Shown here one piece after another: positions 42,101 to 52,412 of a stretch of DNA of 64,000 bases. A program made the translations under genes and the position numbers. The DNA comes from Aquila chrysaetos chrysaetos (lineage: Eukaryota > Chordata > Aves > Accipitriformes > Accipitridae): contig NC_044027.1 of the NCBI RefSeq assembly GCF_900496995.4, positions 17,446,743 through 17,510,742 on the forward strand. The letters are read 5' to 3'. Every line of letters starts with the position of its first letter. The first letter of the stretch is position 1. A model generated the notes under the pieces. That model was given only the letters and a program-made list of their open reading frames with translations. It ran no database searches and had not been told where the DNA came from.

Positions 42101-44911
42101 TCCTTCCACTTCAGCTGGACCATGTGGCTTTCTCCAGGGATTTTTCCCTCCCCTCTTCCCTTTTATGTTGCAGGCTATTTTCACAAAAGCAGAACCATGT
42201 AGTTAATGTTGTCACTGCTTCTTTTTTTCTGTGGCATCCCCAGTGGAAATGATTCAGCAGTATGGAAAGGAATTAATAGGCTCCTCTAAGAACTTGAAAT
42301 TCTCTTTCAAAACATGTTGAGAAAGGAAGGAAACTAGCACAGTAGAAGAATTTTTCTGTTCTGATCTCCTGGAAGATCTAAACGATCTTTTCATTCATTG
42401 AGATGGGAGATTTTTCACAAAACCTAAACAACACTGATCCAAAAAGCCTTTTATTATTCTACCTCGCTCAGTTCAAAAACATGTATCACAATACCTGATC
42501 GTTACATAAGGAGTTTCACTAAAATACGGTCTGATGTGAAGTGCTTGATACACACAACTTAGTTGTTCGGGAACGGGGACAAATTATGGTTAAAATAATG
42601 ATTAACGTGATTTCTTGTGGTGACCTCCAACATGATTATTTTTTTTTTAATGATGCTAAGCAGAGATGCTTTTTTGCAAAGGTTTGGTTTGCTCCTGCAT
42701 AAGCAGAAACTAGAAAGCTGATGTCTCTTTCTGAGCCTGATGGGGAAATCCATCATCCTAAGCAAGGTTCAGGGTTCAAGTAAATGAGAAGTGACTTGCG
42801 CATTGATCACAGGACTGAATCCTGAACATTTTGAGGCTTGGTTTCAGTTCTGCTGTTGACTCTGGGTACCGCTGGGCAGCTGTTACATTGCACTATTGCT
42901 GTTGGATGAACTGGCAGAGGGAGAAGTTACTTCGCAATGGCAACTATGACTAAAGCTGTAATTTTTCCTTCTCTTAGAAGATTGCCCTGAAGGACAAAAC
43001 CAGCAATTCAGCACCCGAGAGAGCAGTCTGCCTCCAAACTCAGCCAGTGTAAGAGAATCTTTGTGGGCTCTTCTTTACTATGACTGGGGTTTGTGACCTT
43101 TAATGTTCTTGTTAATGATGGATTTACCAGGTTTGAGAAGCGTGTGAGCAGCTGCCACTTTTTAGAAAAGCTGAGCACTTTGTGCAAAACTCACCCTCTA
43201 AAAAGGGTGAGCTCTAAACAGCAGAACACTTATGGTGGTTATTTCTCTATGCCTAGAAGCTTCTTCTAATTACTTTCTGGCCTTCATCTCTGGGTATGGA
43301 TGTTTTCCAGTTTAATTGTCTGCAGTATTACTGTTTGTACAAGAAAGAGAATCCCAAATTTACAAATGGGAGAGAATAAAGATGGTGAAACTATGTGAAA
43401 CAGATGTATTACCACCCTGCACACACAGTAGTGGACAGCCCAGAAATGAACATGCTGTACTTCATTCTGCAGGCCCAAGCAGATGCAGGAAGCTAGCTGT
43501 ACGCAGTGGCTTGCTTTCCTGGATGCGAGTTTTGGTAGTGAACAGCTGTTCTTGGTCATCTGAAGGCATAGGTTCCCATTTTTTTTTCTCCTTCATTTAA
43601 ATGTAAAAATGATTAATTGCACAAACAAGTCAGAGAGGAGAAATGACGAAGCTTATTTGGGTGGTCTGCAGCAGCCAGATGCAGTACAACAGCCTCAAAA
43701 CTGGCCACCTTTGCAGAGTAGGTTTGCACTCCCTGGTGCTAAGATTGGTCTGATCTTCTGAGGAATCCAGTTCATATTTGTTTGGATTTTTTTCCAGTTC
43801 AAGGAGTGTGGCTTAGCCAATGAGGAACTGGCAGAAAAGGAGCGGAGGAGGATGAAGGACTGCTTTGAGCGTTACCGAAGGTCTGGACTTTAGTAAGCAG
43901 AACTAATTTAGACATAACTGAGTGACTTAAATGATTAGCTTGTTGTTTGTATTTCCTCTTTTCTGTCCATCCCCTGTCCCCAGGTTTGATTCATGATAGA
44001 CATAAATTCATTACAGATCTGTCATGGTTTAACCCCAGCCAGCAACTAAGCACCATGCAGCTGCTCACTCAGAGGCTCATGCTCCTAGCTGAACTGGTTG
44101 AGACTCCTGTTTTAGTACCAGAGGTAGCCAAGACAGCAATGATTGCATTTGCTGTGAACCATGCAGATGGTTCCACAGCAGGGAGTGGAGGGTGCTCCAA
44201 AGAACTGCAAGTTTAATAAATTTGATAGATTTCTCCCATGCGAGTGAAATCTGTCTGACATTTACTCTCCATCTGACATACTGCTGACTTTCAAGACCAA
44301 GCTCCCATGACTCTGAATGGGAACAGATTTCCCCCCTCTGTCTTCTTCAAATGCTCTTGTTGGAAGGTCTGTTCTCCAAATGTCTGGTGTCTTCACTGAT
44401 CACTGCCTTTATGGAGCATGAGACTGATTAAAACCGTGTAAAACAGGGACCTAAGTTCTAGCATTAGATAGAAGTGCTCCTGATGGCACTGTAAACTACT
44501 CTTCTGACTGTTGACAATACTGTTTTTATTAAAGAGAGGACTTTGGGTAGGATTTCTTGGCTTCTTCAACTGAACATCAACAATACACCACGCTTCAAGA
44601 AATGTAAGAATGTCTTCATCAGTTTAGACCAATTCTCTTTACCCTATGGTCGCTTCCAGTCACAGCTTTGTTGGGGGTGTGAGCAGTCATTTCAATTAAA
44701 CACTGAGTGGATTGATACATACTGAACGTCCCCACTGAACTCCCCAAAACATTCAAATGTTGCTTGTTTTAGAAGATGTTTTCTGCAAAGTGAAACGTCT
44801 AGTCTCGTTTTCAGAAAAAGAGCAATGCGAAGAGTACCAAAGGACGGACACCACGAGGCGGACTGGGAGAACACCACCGGCAGCGACAACACTGACACCG
44901 AAGGCTCCTGA
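36175..44911 (+). CDS. CARD9: Caspase recruitment domain protein 9, 12 coding exons
   Basis: Adaptor of myeloid cells that links C-type lectin receptors and SYK to BCL10-MALT1 and NF-kappa-B. Exons: 36175-36358, 37500-37637, 38080-38405, 38830-39009, 39209-39358, 39841-39966, 40089-40280, 40843-40884, 41500-41545, 42978-43048, 43798-43880, 44815-44911. Phases join to 544 aa (human 536). The CARD spans about 6-98; Cys10, Cys37 and His73, the zinc ligands reported for the human CARD, are all present. Coiled coil follows from about 117 to 430. Thr238 in the RKHTMKL motif corresponds to the human PKC-delta site Thr231 (by motif). The C terminus ends [13 protein letters not shown] as in human. Oddities: exon 5 has a tandem CAGCAG acceptor, exon 11 uses a GTCTGG donor required by the frame, and exon 3 is far richer in G/C-ending codons than exons 1-2. 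The start is the first ATG of exon 1 and aligns with the human start. Confidence 0.97.
43881..44220 (+). other. Possible short CARD9 3' end in intron 11
   Basis: Reading past the weak exon 11 donor adds Ser-Gly-Leu and stops at 43891-43893. An AATAAA signal lies downstream at 44215-44220. A transcript ending here would lack the conserved C-terminal tail encoded by exon 12. Whether it exists cannot be told from the sequence. Confidence 0.3.
44019..44070 (+). mobile_element. Short fossil fragment resembling an avian LTR end
   Basis: About 50 bases containing TGTCATGGTTTAACCCCAGC and the following AACTAAGCACCATGCAG stretch resemble, from memory, the terminus of LTR elements (endogenous retrovirus kin) that are widespread in birds. 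Only this small relic is seen, within CARD9 intron 11; no internal region or second LTR was found. Family assignment is tentative, and the element is an old broken remnant. Confidence 0.4.
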
Positions 44912-45109
44912 GAGCGGGAGCTGACCTGCGAGGGAAACGCCATCTTGGTCTGGGGGCTGCCGTGCCCTCTGTAGTTCTCTCTCAGTGGACTTCGGTTTTA
45001 AAACCATCTAAACAACCATTTATGAAAAGTTAACATTTGTAAGGGGACAGCGTCCCCTCGTCCATCTATCTCTTAGAAATGCAGTGATGCAAGAGATGTG
45101 CGGCGCACA

Positions 45110-45120
45110 AATAAAATAAA
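45110..45120 (+). terminator. CARD9 poly(A) signal
   Basis: Two overlapping AATAAA hexamers (45110-45115 and 45115-45120) lie 199 bases past the CARD9 stop codon. They are only about 325 bases before the DNLZ start codon, so CARD9 ends right at the edge of the DNLZ promoter. Confidence 0.7.
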
Positions 45121-45444
45121 CAGGATTAAATGGTTGCAGGCCCAACGCCCTGAGACCGCGTGCCCCACAAGGCCCGGGCTGAGCTGCTCTGTAATTAAAG
45201 CCCCAGTGGACTGAGGAGGCCCTGCTTCCGCAGGGAGCTGCAGAAGCCTCGGCCCGTGGAGGGACGAGGCCGCCGGTCCCACCGACGGCAGGGCCGGGGT
45301 TGCTGTTCGCTTCCCCGCCACAGGCCTCCCGCGGCGGGGCGGGCGGGGCCGGCGGCCGCCCGCACCCAAAATGGCCGCCGCCCGCACCCAAAATGGCCGC
45401 CGGCGCCTCACTGCCCGCCCCCTCCCCGCGCCTGCGCCAGCGCC
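45121..45444 (+). promoter_or_regulatory. DNLZ CpG-island promoter with duplicated YY1-type element
   Basis: GC-rich, TATA-less sequence. A 22-bp unit containing CGCACCCAAAATGGCCGCC is present twice in tandem (about 45355-45400), each copy with an AAAATGGCC core that fits the YY1 site AANATGG. GC boxes occur near 45331-45350. The ATGs of the two YY1 units (45371 and 45393) would be upstream start codons if transcription begins before them. Confidence 0.7.
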
Positions 45445-46909
45445 ATGCAGCGGGCGGCGCGGGCCTTGCTCGGGGTCGTGCTCCGCGCCCCGCTCCGCGC
45501 CCCGCCGCCGTGTCGGCCCCGCCGTCCCCCGCCGCTCCGCGGTCCCTCGCCGCTCCGCCGCCCGGCCTGCAGTTCCGCCGCCGCGGGGCAGCCGCGGGCC
45601 ACGCACTATCGCCTGGTGTACACCTGCAAGGTGGGCGGGGGCGGTGCCGGGAGGGCGCTGTGTGAGGGCCGCGGCGGGGCGGGCTGAGGTAAACGGCTCT
45701 TCCCGGAGAAAAGTCCCCGGTCCGGGGTGGGCCTCCGCCGGGGTCCGGTCCAGCGGAGCGCGTCGGTACAAAGCTGCGCGGCGTCGTGACAGGATCAAGC
45801 TGCCTTGCAATAGTTAGAGATGAGGGAGGGGGAAGGAAGCCTTTTAATCAGGTCAATAGAACGTTTTTCTCTTAGAAGGCCCAGATGCTGCAGTCACCGT
45901 GGTCATAAAACCCATTTTTTTTGCTTTGTAGGTCTGCCAGACCCGATCAGCAAAAACAATTTCCAAGTTAGCCTACCATAACGGGGTGGTAATCGTGAAG
46001 TGTCCCGGCTGCGGGAATCACCACGTCATAGCCGATAACCTGGGATGGTTTTCAGATCTGGAAGGAAAGAGGTAGGTGTGCCAGCAACGCTCGTGTTTAG
46101 CAAGGAAAAGGAGTTGTAAGGGGATCCTCCCGAGCTGATGCATTATTTCTTTGATGCTTTTAAAATGTGGTTCAGAGGAAACCAAAGTTTTTGCTGGGTA
46201 TAATTCAGTTTCATCTGGTTTCTTAAAGCACACAAACTGAACTTTATAATCTCCTGTAATTTGAACGTCACTACTTAGGATCTAAATAAACGCTGTAAAG
46301 CTGTAGCAGAAGCTGTGTGACACACAGGCATCCTTGTTGGTGCCAGCAGGTTAATTACTTGGGGTGGGGGGGTTCTTCTGTTCTCCCTCAGGCTTTATTA
46401 AATCACCGCTAGGTTTCCCTGGCTAGGCTTTTCAAATGTGTAGACCCATCTGCTGCTGAATTTCAATGATTTCTAATTCCCTTAGATAACTTTAAAAATT
46501 TCTGTTTAGCTGTAATTGCTAAATTATTGATCCTAATGGATGAAAATAGTCCCAGAAGGTTTGAGTGGTTTTATCTGCTTCCCAATAACGTTATGGAGAA
46601 ATACCGTGGTGGTGCTCATGGTGAGTCACTGTGTAGAGTTAGTCCTGAGAGCAAAGCATGGAAGAGCGAGCCTGCACTTGACTGTTAGGTCCATCCTTTG
46701 CTGTGGTGTCACTGTTGGCTTTCAAATCGCTGTTAAGGAATATCGAGGAAATCCTGGCAGCCAAAGGGGAGAAGGTGAGACGTGTGGCTGGTGAGGAAGC
46801 CTTGGAACTGCTTCTGGAAAGCTCGGCCGATACCGGGTCTCAAGGTCAGCCCACGGAGGGAGAAAGTGGGGAAGCCCCCACAGAGACTGACAGCAAGGGA
46901 CAGACCTGA
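45445..46909 (+). CDS. DNLZ: DNL-type zinc finger protein (mitochondrial Hsp70 escort), 3 exons
   Basis: DNLZ (HEP1, Zim17 type) keeps mitochondrial Hsp70 (HSPA9) soluble and active in the matrix. Exons: 45445-45630, 45932-46071, 46738-46909; phases join to 165 aa (human 178). Residues 1-50 are rich in Arg, Pro and Ala with no acidic residue, a mitochondrial presequence. The zinc ribbon is complete: Cys61 and Cys64 (TCKVC, split by intron 1) and Cys86 and Cys89 (KCPGCGNHH), followed by the signature [10 protein letters not shown]. The C-terminal tail ([22 protein letters not shown]) matches the family and then turns acidic and low in complexity. The ATG is the first in this frame after the island promoter, in the context GCGCCATGC. 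Confidence 0.96.
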
Positions 46910-46989
46910 CGAATGGGATTTGTGTCATTCTGCTGATGGCAAGAGAGACTCTTAACCTTTATTCCCTGATTTCAGTGGTCTGTGTTTAA

Positions 46990-46995
46990 AATAAA
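46990..46995 (+). terminator. DNLZ poly(A) signal
   Basis: AATAAA 81 bases past the DNLZ stop codon, followed by a GT-rich stretch at 47017-47040 that fits the downstream element. This gives a very short 3' UTR. Confidence 0.8.
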
Positions 46996-49900
46996 CTTGG
47001 GCATTGGTCTTTCCCTGTTGTGTGTCTTTGTCTTGTGTAGTTTTGCCTTTGACGAAGCTAATGTTTTTAGAGGTGGAGTGCAGATGTTTTTTCTGATACT
47101 TCTTTTGCTGACTTTTAGGCAAGTCTCAGTGCTTCAGCAGTCTCAGGTGCCTTGTTTTGTTCTCTGCTGAGAAGGGAGCCAGTAATTCTTTGTCTGTGTG
47201 CTTTGGCCCAGGGAGGTGCAGCTGTAGCTGGAGGCTGTGGCGATGTCTCCTGGCCTGGCCCAGGTGTTGCATGGCAGCAGCTGATTGCAGAGCTGCATCC
47301 CGTGGCAGAGCAACTGAGCAGAAGAGGCAGTTGATATCACCTGGGGAGATGTGGCCCCATCCTGGGTGATTTTGCAAAGCCAAAACGACCCTGCAGGAGG
47401 GTCAAATCACTACCTCTTCCTGCAGTCATGTCCTGCTTTTTTTTTTTCCCTTGCCGTCTTCCAGAGTTTTGCCCTTCGTGTCAGGGCTGAAAGTCTTCTG
47501 CATTTGTGGGTTATGGCGTGAGCCGCCCTGTGGGAGTGTCAGCCCCCGCGCTCAGGAATCCCACGCGGGGCGATGAGTCGGTGAGTGGCTCCCTGGTGTT
47601 GGGGTTATGCAACTTCCTTGTTGGTGAGGGGGAGGATGGGCATGAAGGCAAAATTAATATTTGTGAAGCATGTTGGGAGATAAGTAGAGCACCTAGAAAG
47701 TTGTCATAGAGTTACATGACAGATATTGAGGAGCTTATTAATGCTACTGCTGCATGTTAAGATCAGTTAGAAGAAAAAATAATAATTTAATAGATGAAAA
47801 ATGTAGGTGTTTACCAGCATATATCACCCAGGTAGTGATGAATCAGGCAGTGAGGTGATCATATTGTGCTTTGTTAGGGCTTACTTCCTCTGTCTGCATG
47901 AAAGTTTAACTTCTCTCAAGATCCATTAGCCTGAAGTACAGTGAAGTGTCTACTTTCTTATGGTTTTAAGCTTGCAATCAAAGAATAATTCAGGTTGGAA
48001 GAGACCTCTGGAGGTTTCTAGTCCAACCCCCTTGTTTAGAGGAGGATGCTCACGGTTTTGTCTTGAATATCTCTGAGGATGGAGATCCCACAAACTCTTT
48101 GGACTTTGTTCTGGTATTTGACCAATCCACATAGTGAAAAAACCCCAACACCTAACTGAAATTTCATGTGTTTCAGCTTGCACCTATTACCTTCTTTCCA
48201 AACACTGTGCACTTCTGAGGAAAGCCTGTCTGTCTGTTCTCTATGCCCTCTGATTAGCGAGCTATAGAAAGCAGTAAAATCCCTCTTAGCCTTTGTGTCT
48301 CCAGGCTGAACAAACCCAGTTCTTTCAGCCAAGCATGTCCAGGTGCTCATGATCCTTAATCAGCCAAGTATTCAGTGAGGGCATTGCATGTATTAAGGAG
48401 TTCACTTCATTCATCTGAAGTGTTCATAGTAATTTTATACATGTTGCATGACAAGCATGGATCAGAGCAACAGGAAAGTAGTCATGTTTTCCTGTGGGTA
48501 CATAGGTTCAGAGTGATGAAACAGCATTGAGGGGCAGGAACTTCATCCGTCAGCTGGCATGTGTGTGTGCAGACCCTAGAGAAATATAGCACGCTCTGAA
48601 ATAACTAGGTGCTAGAGCGATCTGCATATTAAGAAACAGGAGTCTTGTATCTTGGAACACTGCTGTGTGCTCACCCTATTGTGAGTTGCTGGCACGTATT
48701 AGCACTCTGCTGGAAGAGTGGTTATTTTATTACCTCTTACCTGAAAAGCAGCATTCTGCTTCCATTGTGCTAATGCCTTTGATGGGGTGGAACAGAGCCG
48801 CTGTTGCAAGATTCGTGTTGCCTCGGAAACAGTTCATTTACAACCTGACTTTTTTATAATGTTTTCCTTACCTTTCTTACCTGTTACTGTGCCCCAGCTA
48901 CAGAAAGGTGGTGCTAGTTTTTGTTGCATTACAGTATAAACTGTAGCAAAGTCTGTCTGTGTTGTCCATTACTAGATTTCAGTGTTTCCTCAGTCCAGCA
49001 TCCTCTGGCCCTAAGGTGCTCTGGAGGCAGGACAGTGTGCCTAGCCCTGCAGCACACAGATCTGAGGATGGAGGGTGGTGGTGTTTTGCTGCTGCTCTGA
49101 AGGTTCAGGCCAACATCACGGACAGAACAGGAAGCAGCAGATTACAGGGAGTGGGCAAATTTTCAGCGTGAGGCGCTGGTGTGGAGCACAGAGAGCTTGC
49201 TGCTTGCCATTGCCTGTGAAAGGTCTGCAGCAGGCAGGGCGTGTGGGGCGTGCAGCCCCCAGGGACTCAGCACCAAGCACTGAGGCTGCAGTGTGCATCG
49301 GCGCAGGAAATCGGTGCTTCTCGTGACAAAACATTCTGGGGCTTTCAGCTGGAAGGGGGAGAGGGCTGCAGTTATGCGAGGGAATTTGTGTATAACATAG
49401 GTTTTGCTGCTAATAGATTGCAGGTAAAAAAGGAATTTTGTGCTCCCTTTTGAAGCGGGTTTTTCTGAAAATGTTGTGTCACAGGGAAGTGTGCTCTTGA
49501 AAGAGGACAGAGGTGAGCATGCTTTGTCTAGGAGGAGCCCAGCAGACCTTGCTTTAGCTAAAGACTAAAGGAGCGGGAAGAAGAGAAGCAGCCTTTCTCC
49601 TGAATGGGAGGTGTGTCAAGATGGGGAAAAAAGTGACGTGAAGGCCTGGTGCAGCAGAGCAGAGGAGAGCGACTGAAGGTGCAGCCGAGCAGGGTAAGTC
49701 TTTGCGGCACAGAGGAGAGGTGGTGATTTCAAGGGGCACAAAGTAGTAATCACAGGACGGGTGGCAAATATAAGGCCATTTGCCTATTCCTTGAAGCATT
49801 TCATGGTGGCTGTTAAGGAATGGATCCTGTTCCTGAATCCTGTCCCACAAGGGCTTTTCTGCAAAATGGCAAATACTTTGCCTCTTGTTTTCTGCCTCTG

Positions 49901-52389
49901 AGCAAATCCTCCTTTTGTAGTGCAGCCAAATGCCAGCGTTAATCCAGCCAGTGTGGGACTCTGATGGGTCGCGTCTGTTAGCTGCAGAGGTTACTGGTGT
50001 TCTGGCCCACGCTCAGCAGGAAGGCAGTGGTGTTTGGTAAAGGTGGGTGAGACGGGGGCCCTGTGGGGCTGGGAAGCAAGTGGTGGTGGGACTTGCTGAG
50101 GGAAGGCCTTTGTGCCGGCCCAAATGAGAGGGAGGTTGGGGTGCAGAGGCTCATTTGCTGGGGCTACCTGACATAACCCCCCGCTGCTTTTTGCTACCAG
50201 TGTGCATGAATGTGTTGCGTGCGCTGCACGGGACTGTGCCTCCTGCTGCCTTACGCAGAGACAGCAGTTCTAAACCCCGCCACGCTTGTGTGTGCTGTGG
50301 AGGGCTCAGCTGAACCAAGGAGCTACTTGGGAGCCTCTCCGGGCGATTTGCCTGCCTCGCTGAAGTGACAACTGGGCAGGTACGTTTCTTTTCCTGTAGC
50401 ATCAGTGCAGGCAGTGAGGAGGGGTCCTGGGGGCTGTGAAATGAATCTACTGCTTATTTGTGCTGCTTGCATAGGGTCTAATGTAGGTGGGTTCTGGGCT
50501 GCCAGGTCCTACTGTAGTGTAGGCAGAGAGGCACAGTGAGGGTAAGCGAGCCTTCCCCTCAAAACCGTGTGTGCATGTGTCTATGCTGTGTCTCTGGGCT
50601 GGGCTGTTTGGTGCGGGGATGGCCCTGCCTTACTGCAAAGTTCTGCAGGAGTTAAATTAGCCCATGGCTGTGTTCTGGCCTAGCGGGGTCCCAGGAGATT
50701 GCTATGGAGAGCTGCCAAAAGCTGTCCAACTCCAGACTGAAATTTACAGTGCCTGGGTGCTCTGGGCCAGCACATCCCTTCCTGCAGGCTGAGAGCCTTT
50801 CCAGCCAGATGAAGATCAATGACGGCTGGAGCAGTAACAGCACGAGGCTCTGGGGAGGGCTGAGGTAAGTGCAGAGACTCAGCCCTGACGTGACTTGGCA
50901 GATGAGCAACACAAAAATCCCCACAGGCCTGACATCAGTCCTGTCTCGCAAGTACCTCTCAAGGCCTGTGTACAGCTGAGTAGGAGAGATCAGTATCTTG
51001 TGTTTCTGCTGATTTTTTTTAGAGTTCCTCTTCTTCACCTCCAGGCCTGCACCGGGGTCAGCACCCTGCTCTGTAGTAACCTGCACTTTACAGCTGCAGC
51101 AGCAGTGTGTCCGAGTCAGCCCACATTAGCGCTGCGCAGGCCCTGGCAATCCCGCATCTATCCGGCGGATGTCAGCATCGGAGAACACTTCCCTACAAGG
51201 GACCAAGCTCTGCGGGCCTGGGTGCCTTGGCAGTGTGGGCAAGGGGAAGGCTGGCATTGGACATTGCTACTGCAGGGTACGGCAGAGCAGCAACCAATGC
51301 AGGCTGTGAGCTGCTCTGGAGAGTCAGTTGTAGCCGTTGTCTCCTGCTCACAGGGGCTCTGAAAGAGAGAACACTACCTGGAGAGCATGTGCTCCCTTCC
51401 CCAGCTGCTAAGGACAGAGAGAGAGACAGCAGGTAAGACCCCATCACTCACTCACAGGGATTTCACCTGTTCCTGGGAATTCAAGCCTCTAGCCTTTGTG
51501 TACCTGGGGGCATGGTTCTGTCCCCAAGTCACACACAGAGACTGCTAGCACAGAGCTGCTTGTGTGCAGGCACTGAGAAGGTGTGAGAATGCCTGATGAG
51601 AATGAGCTGATGGCTTTTCATTAATCTTTGATCAGGACTGGCAGTGGCCAGCACAAGTTAGTGGGGCATGGGAAGACCAGCTGTGACTTGGCTTTATCCT
51701 CACAGGGCTCAGGATCCAAAATCTGCTGCTCTCAGGCCCACTTACTAGCGAAGTCTAATGGCCTGCTCACACCTGCTGCGTTGGAATGAGCTAGCACTGC
51801 TGCCTGCTGCTTTGTGAGTATCTTCACTAAGAGCTGATGCCAGGGCTTTGCGCAGCACTCGCTGCCCTTTTCCTCTGGTAGCTGCTGCCGGGGAAACAAG
51901 ACACAGCTTTTGGGCCAGGCGCCGAGAAGGCACCGAGACAGGGCTGAGCCGGAGCCCCCAGGCAGGGCCTGAAAGGAAAGGCTCGGCCACATTCCTAGAG
52001 GAGGGCTCAAGCTGACAGGGAAGAGCGGGTCTATTCTCGGCCACTGCTTTGTCTGCCTTGTCGTCTTGGTAACTTCTGGGCTTGGGCCCTTGCTCTGGGC
52101 AGGGAATGCTCAGGGCTCTCTCTCCCTCCACAGCCGTGCAGTCAGATAGGTGCTGTGCATTTAAGGCAGGCAGAGAGCTGGGGATGGCGGTGATGCCCAA
52201 GAGACCTGCGTGCTCTTAATGTAAAGGGATGTGTAGGTGGGTCCATACACCCTTTACTTAACATTTAGATGTAGTGATGTCTGCCACAGGAGACCACCAC
52301 CCACCGCCAACCCCGTTCCAAAGGGCCAGCATTAGCCCTGCTAGCAGGCAGGCTGGCCAAGAAATAATGGAAATGAAGTGTTGTCACTG
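46996..52389. other. DNLZ-GPSM1 intergenic DNA
   Basis: About 5.4 kb between two converging genes. Apart from a CR1 LINE fragment (47977-48352) I see no gene, RNA gene or other repeat. Open frames reach 155 codons on either strand but show no protein family, splice-consistent continuation or codon pattern. Confidence 0.55.
47977..48352 (-). mobile_element. CR1 LINE fragment, 3' part
   Basis: The plus strand reads the reverse complement of a CR1 3' end: an ATCAAAGAATAATTCAGG start, then GGTTGGAAGAGACCTCTGGA, TCCAACCCCC, and finally CTCCAGGCTGAACAAACCCA. These are hallmark phrases of the bird/reptile CR1 family. The element is therefore on the minus strand with its 3' end at about 47977, truncated at the 5' side as is usual for CR1. 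Divergence from the remembered consensus is considerable, so it is old. It has no intact reading frame. Confidence 0.88.
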
Positions 52390-52406
52390 AAGCTTAGACA
52401 CAAATA

Positions 52407-52412
52407 TTTATT
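52407..52412 (-). terminator. Candidate distal GPSM1 poly(A) signal
   Basis: TTTATT on the plus strand (AATAAA on the minus strand) 2.1 kb past the GPSM1 stop codon, next to an AT-rich stretch (52440-52620) that stands out from the GC-rich surroundings and looks like typical 3' UTR end sequence. Confidence 0.45.

Noticed and set aside
45073-45810. Minus-strand open frame of 245 codons
   Set aside because: Antisense to the DNLZ promoter and exon 1 in a CpG island; low-complexity Arg/Pro/Gly composition.
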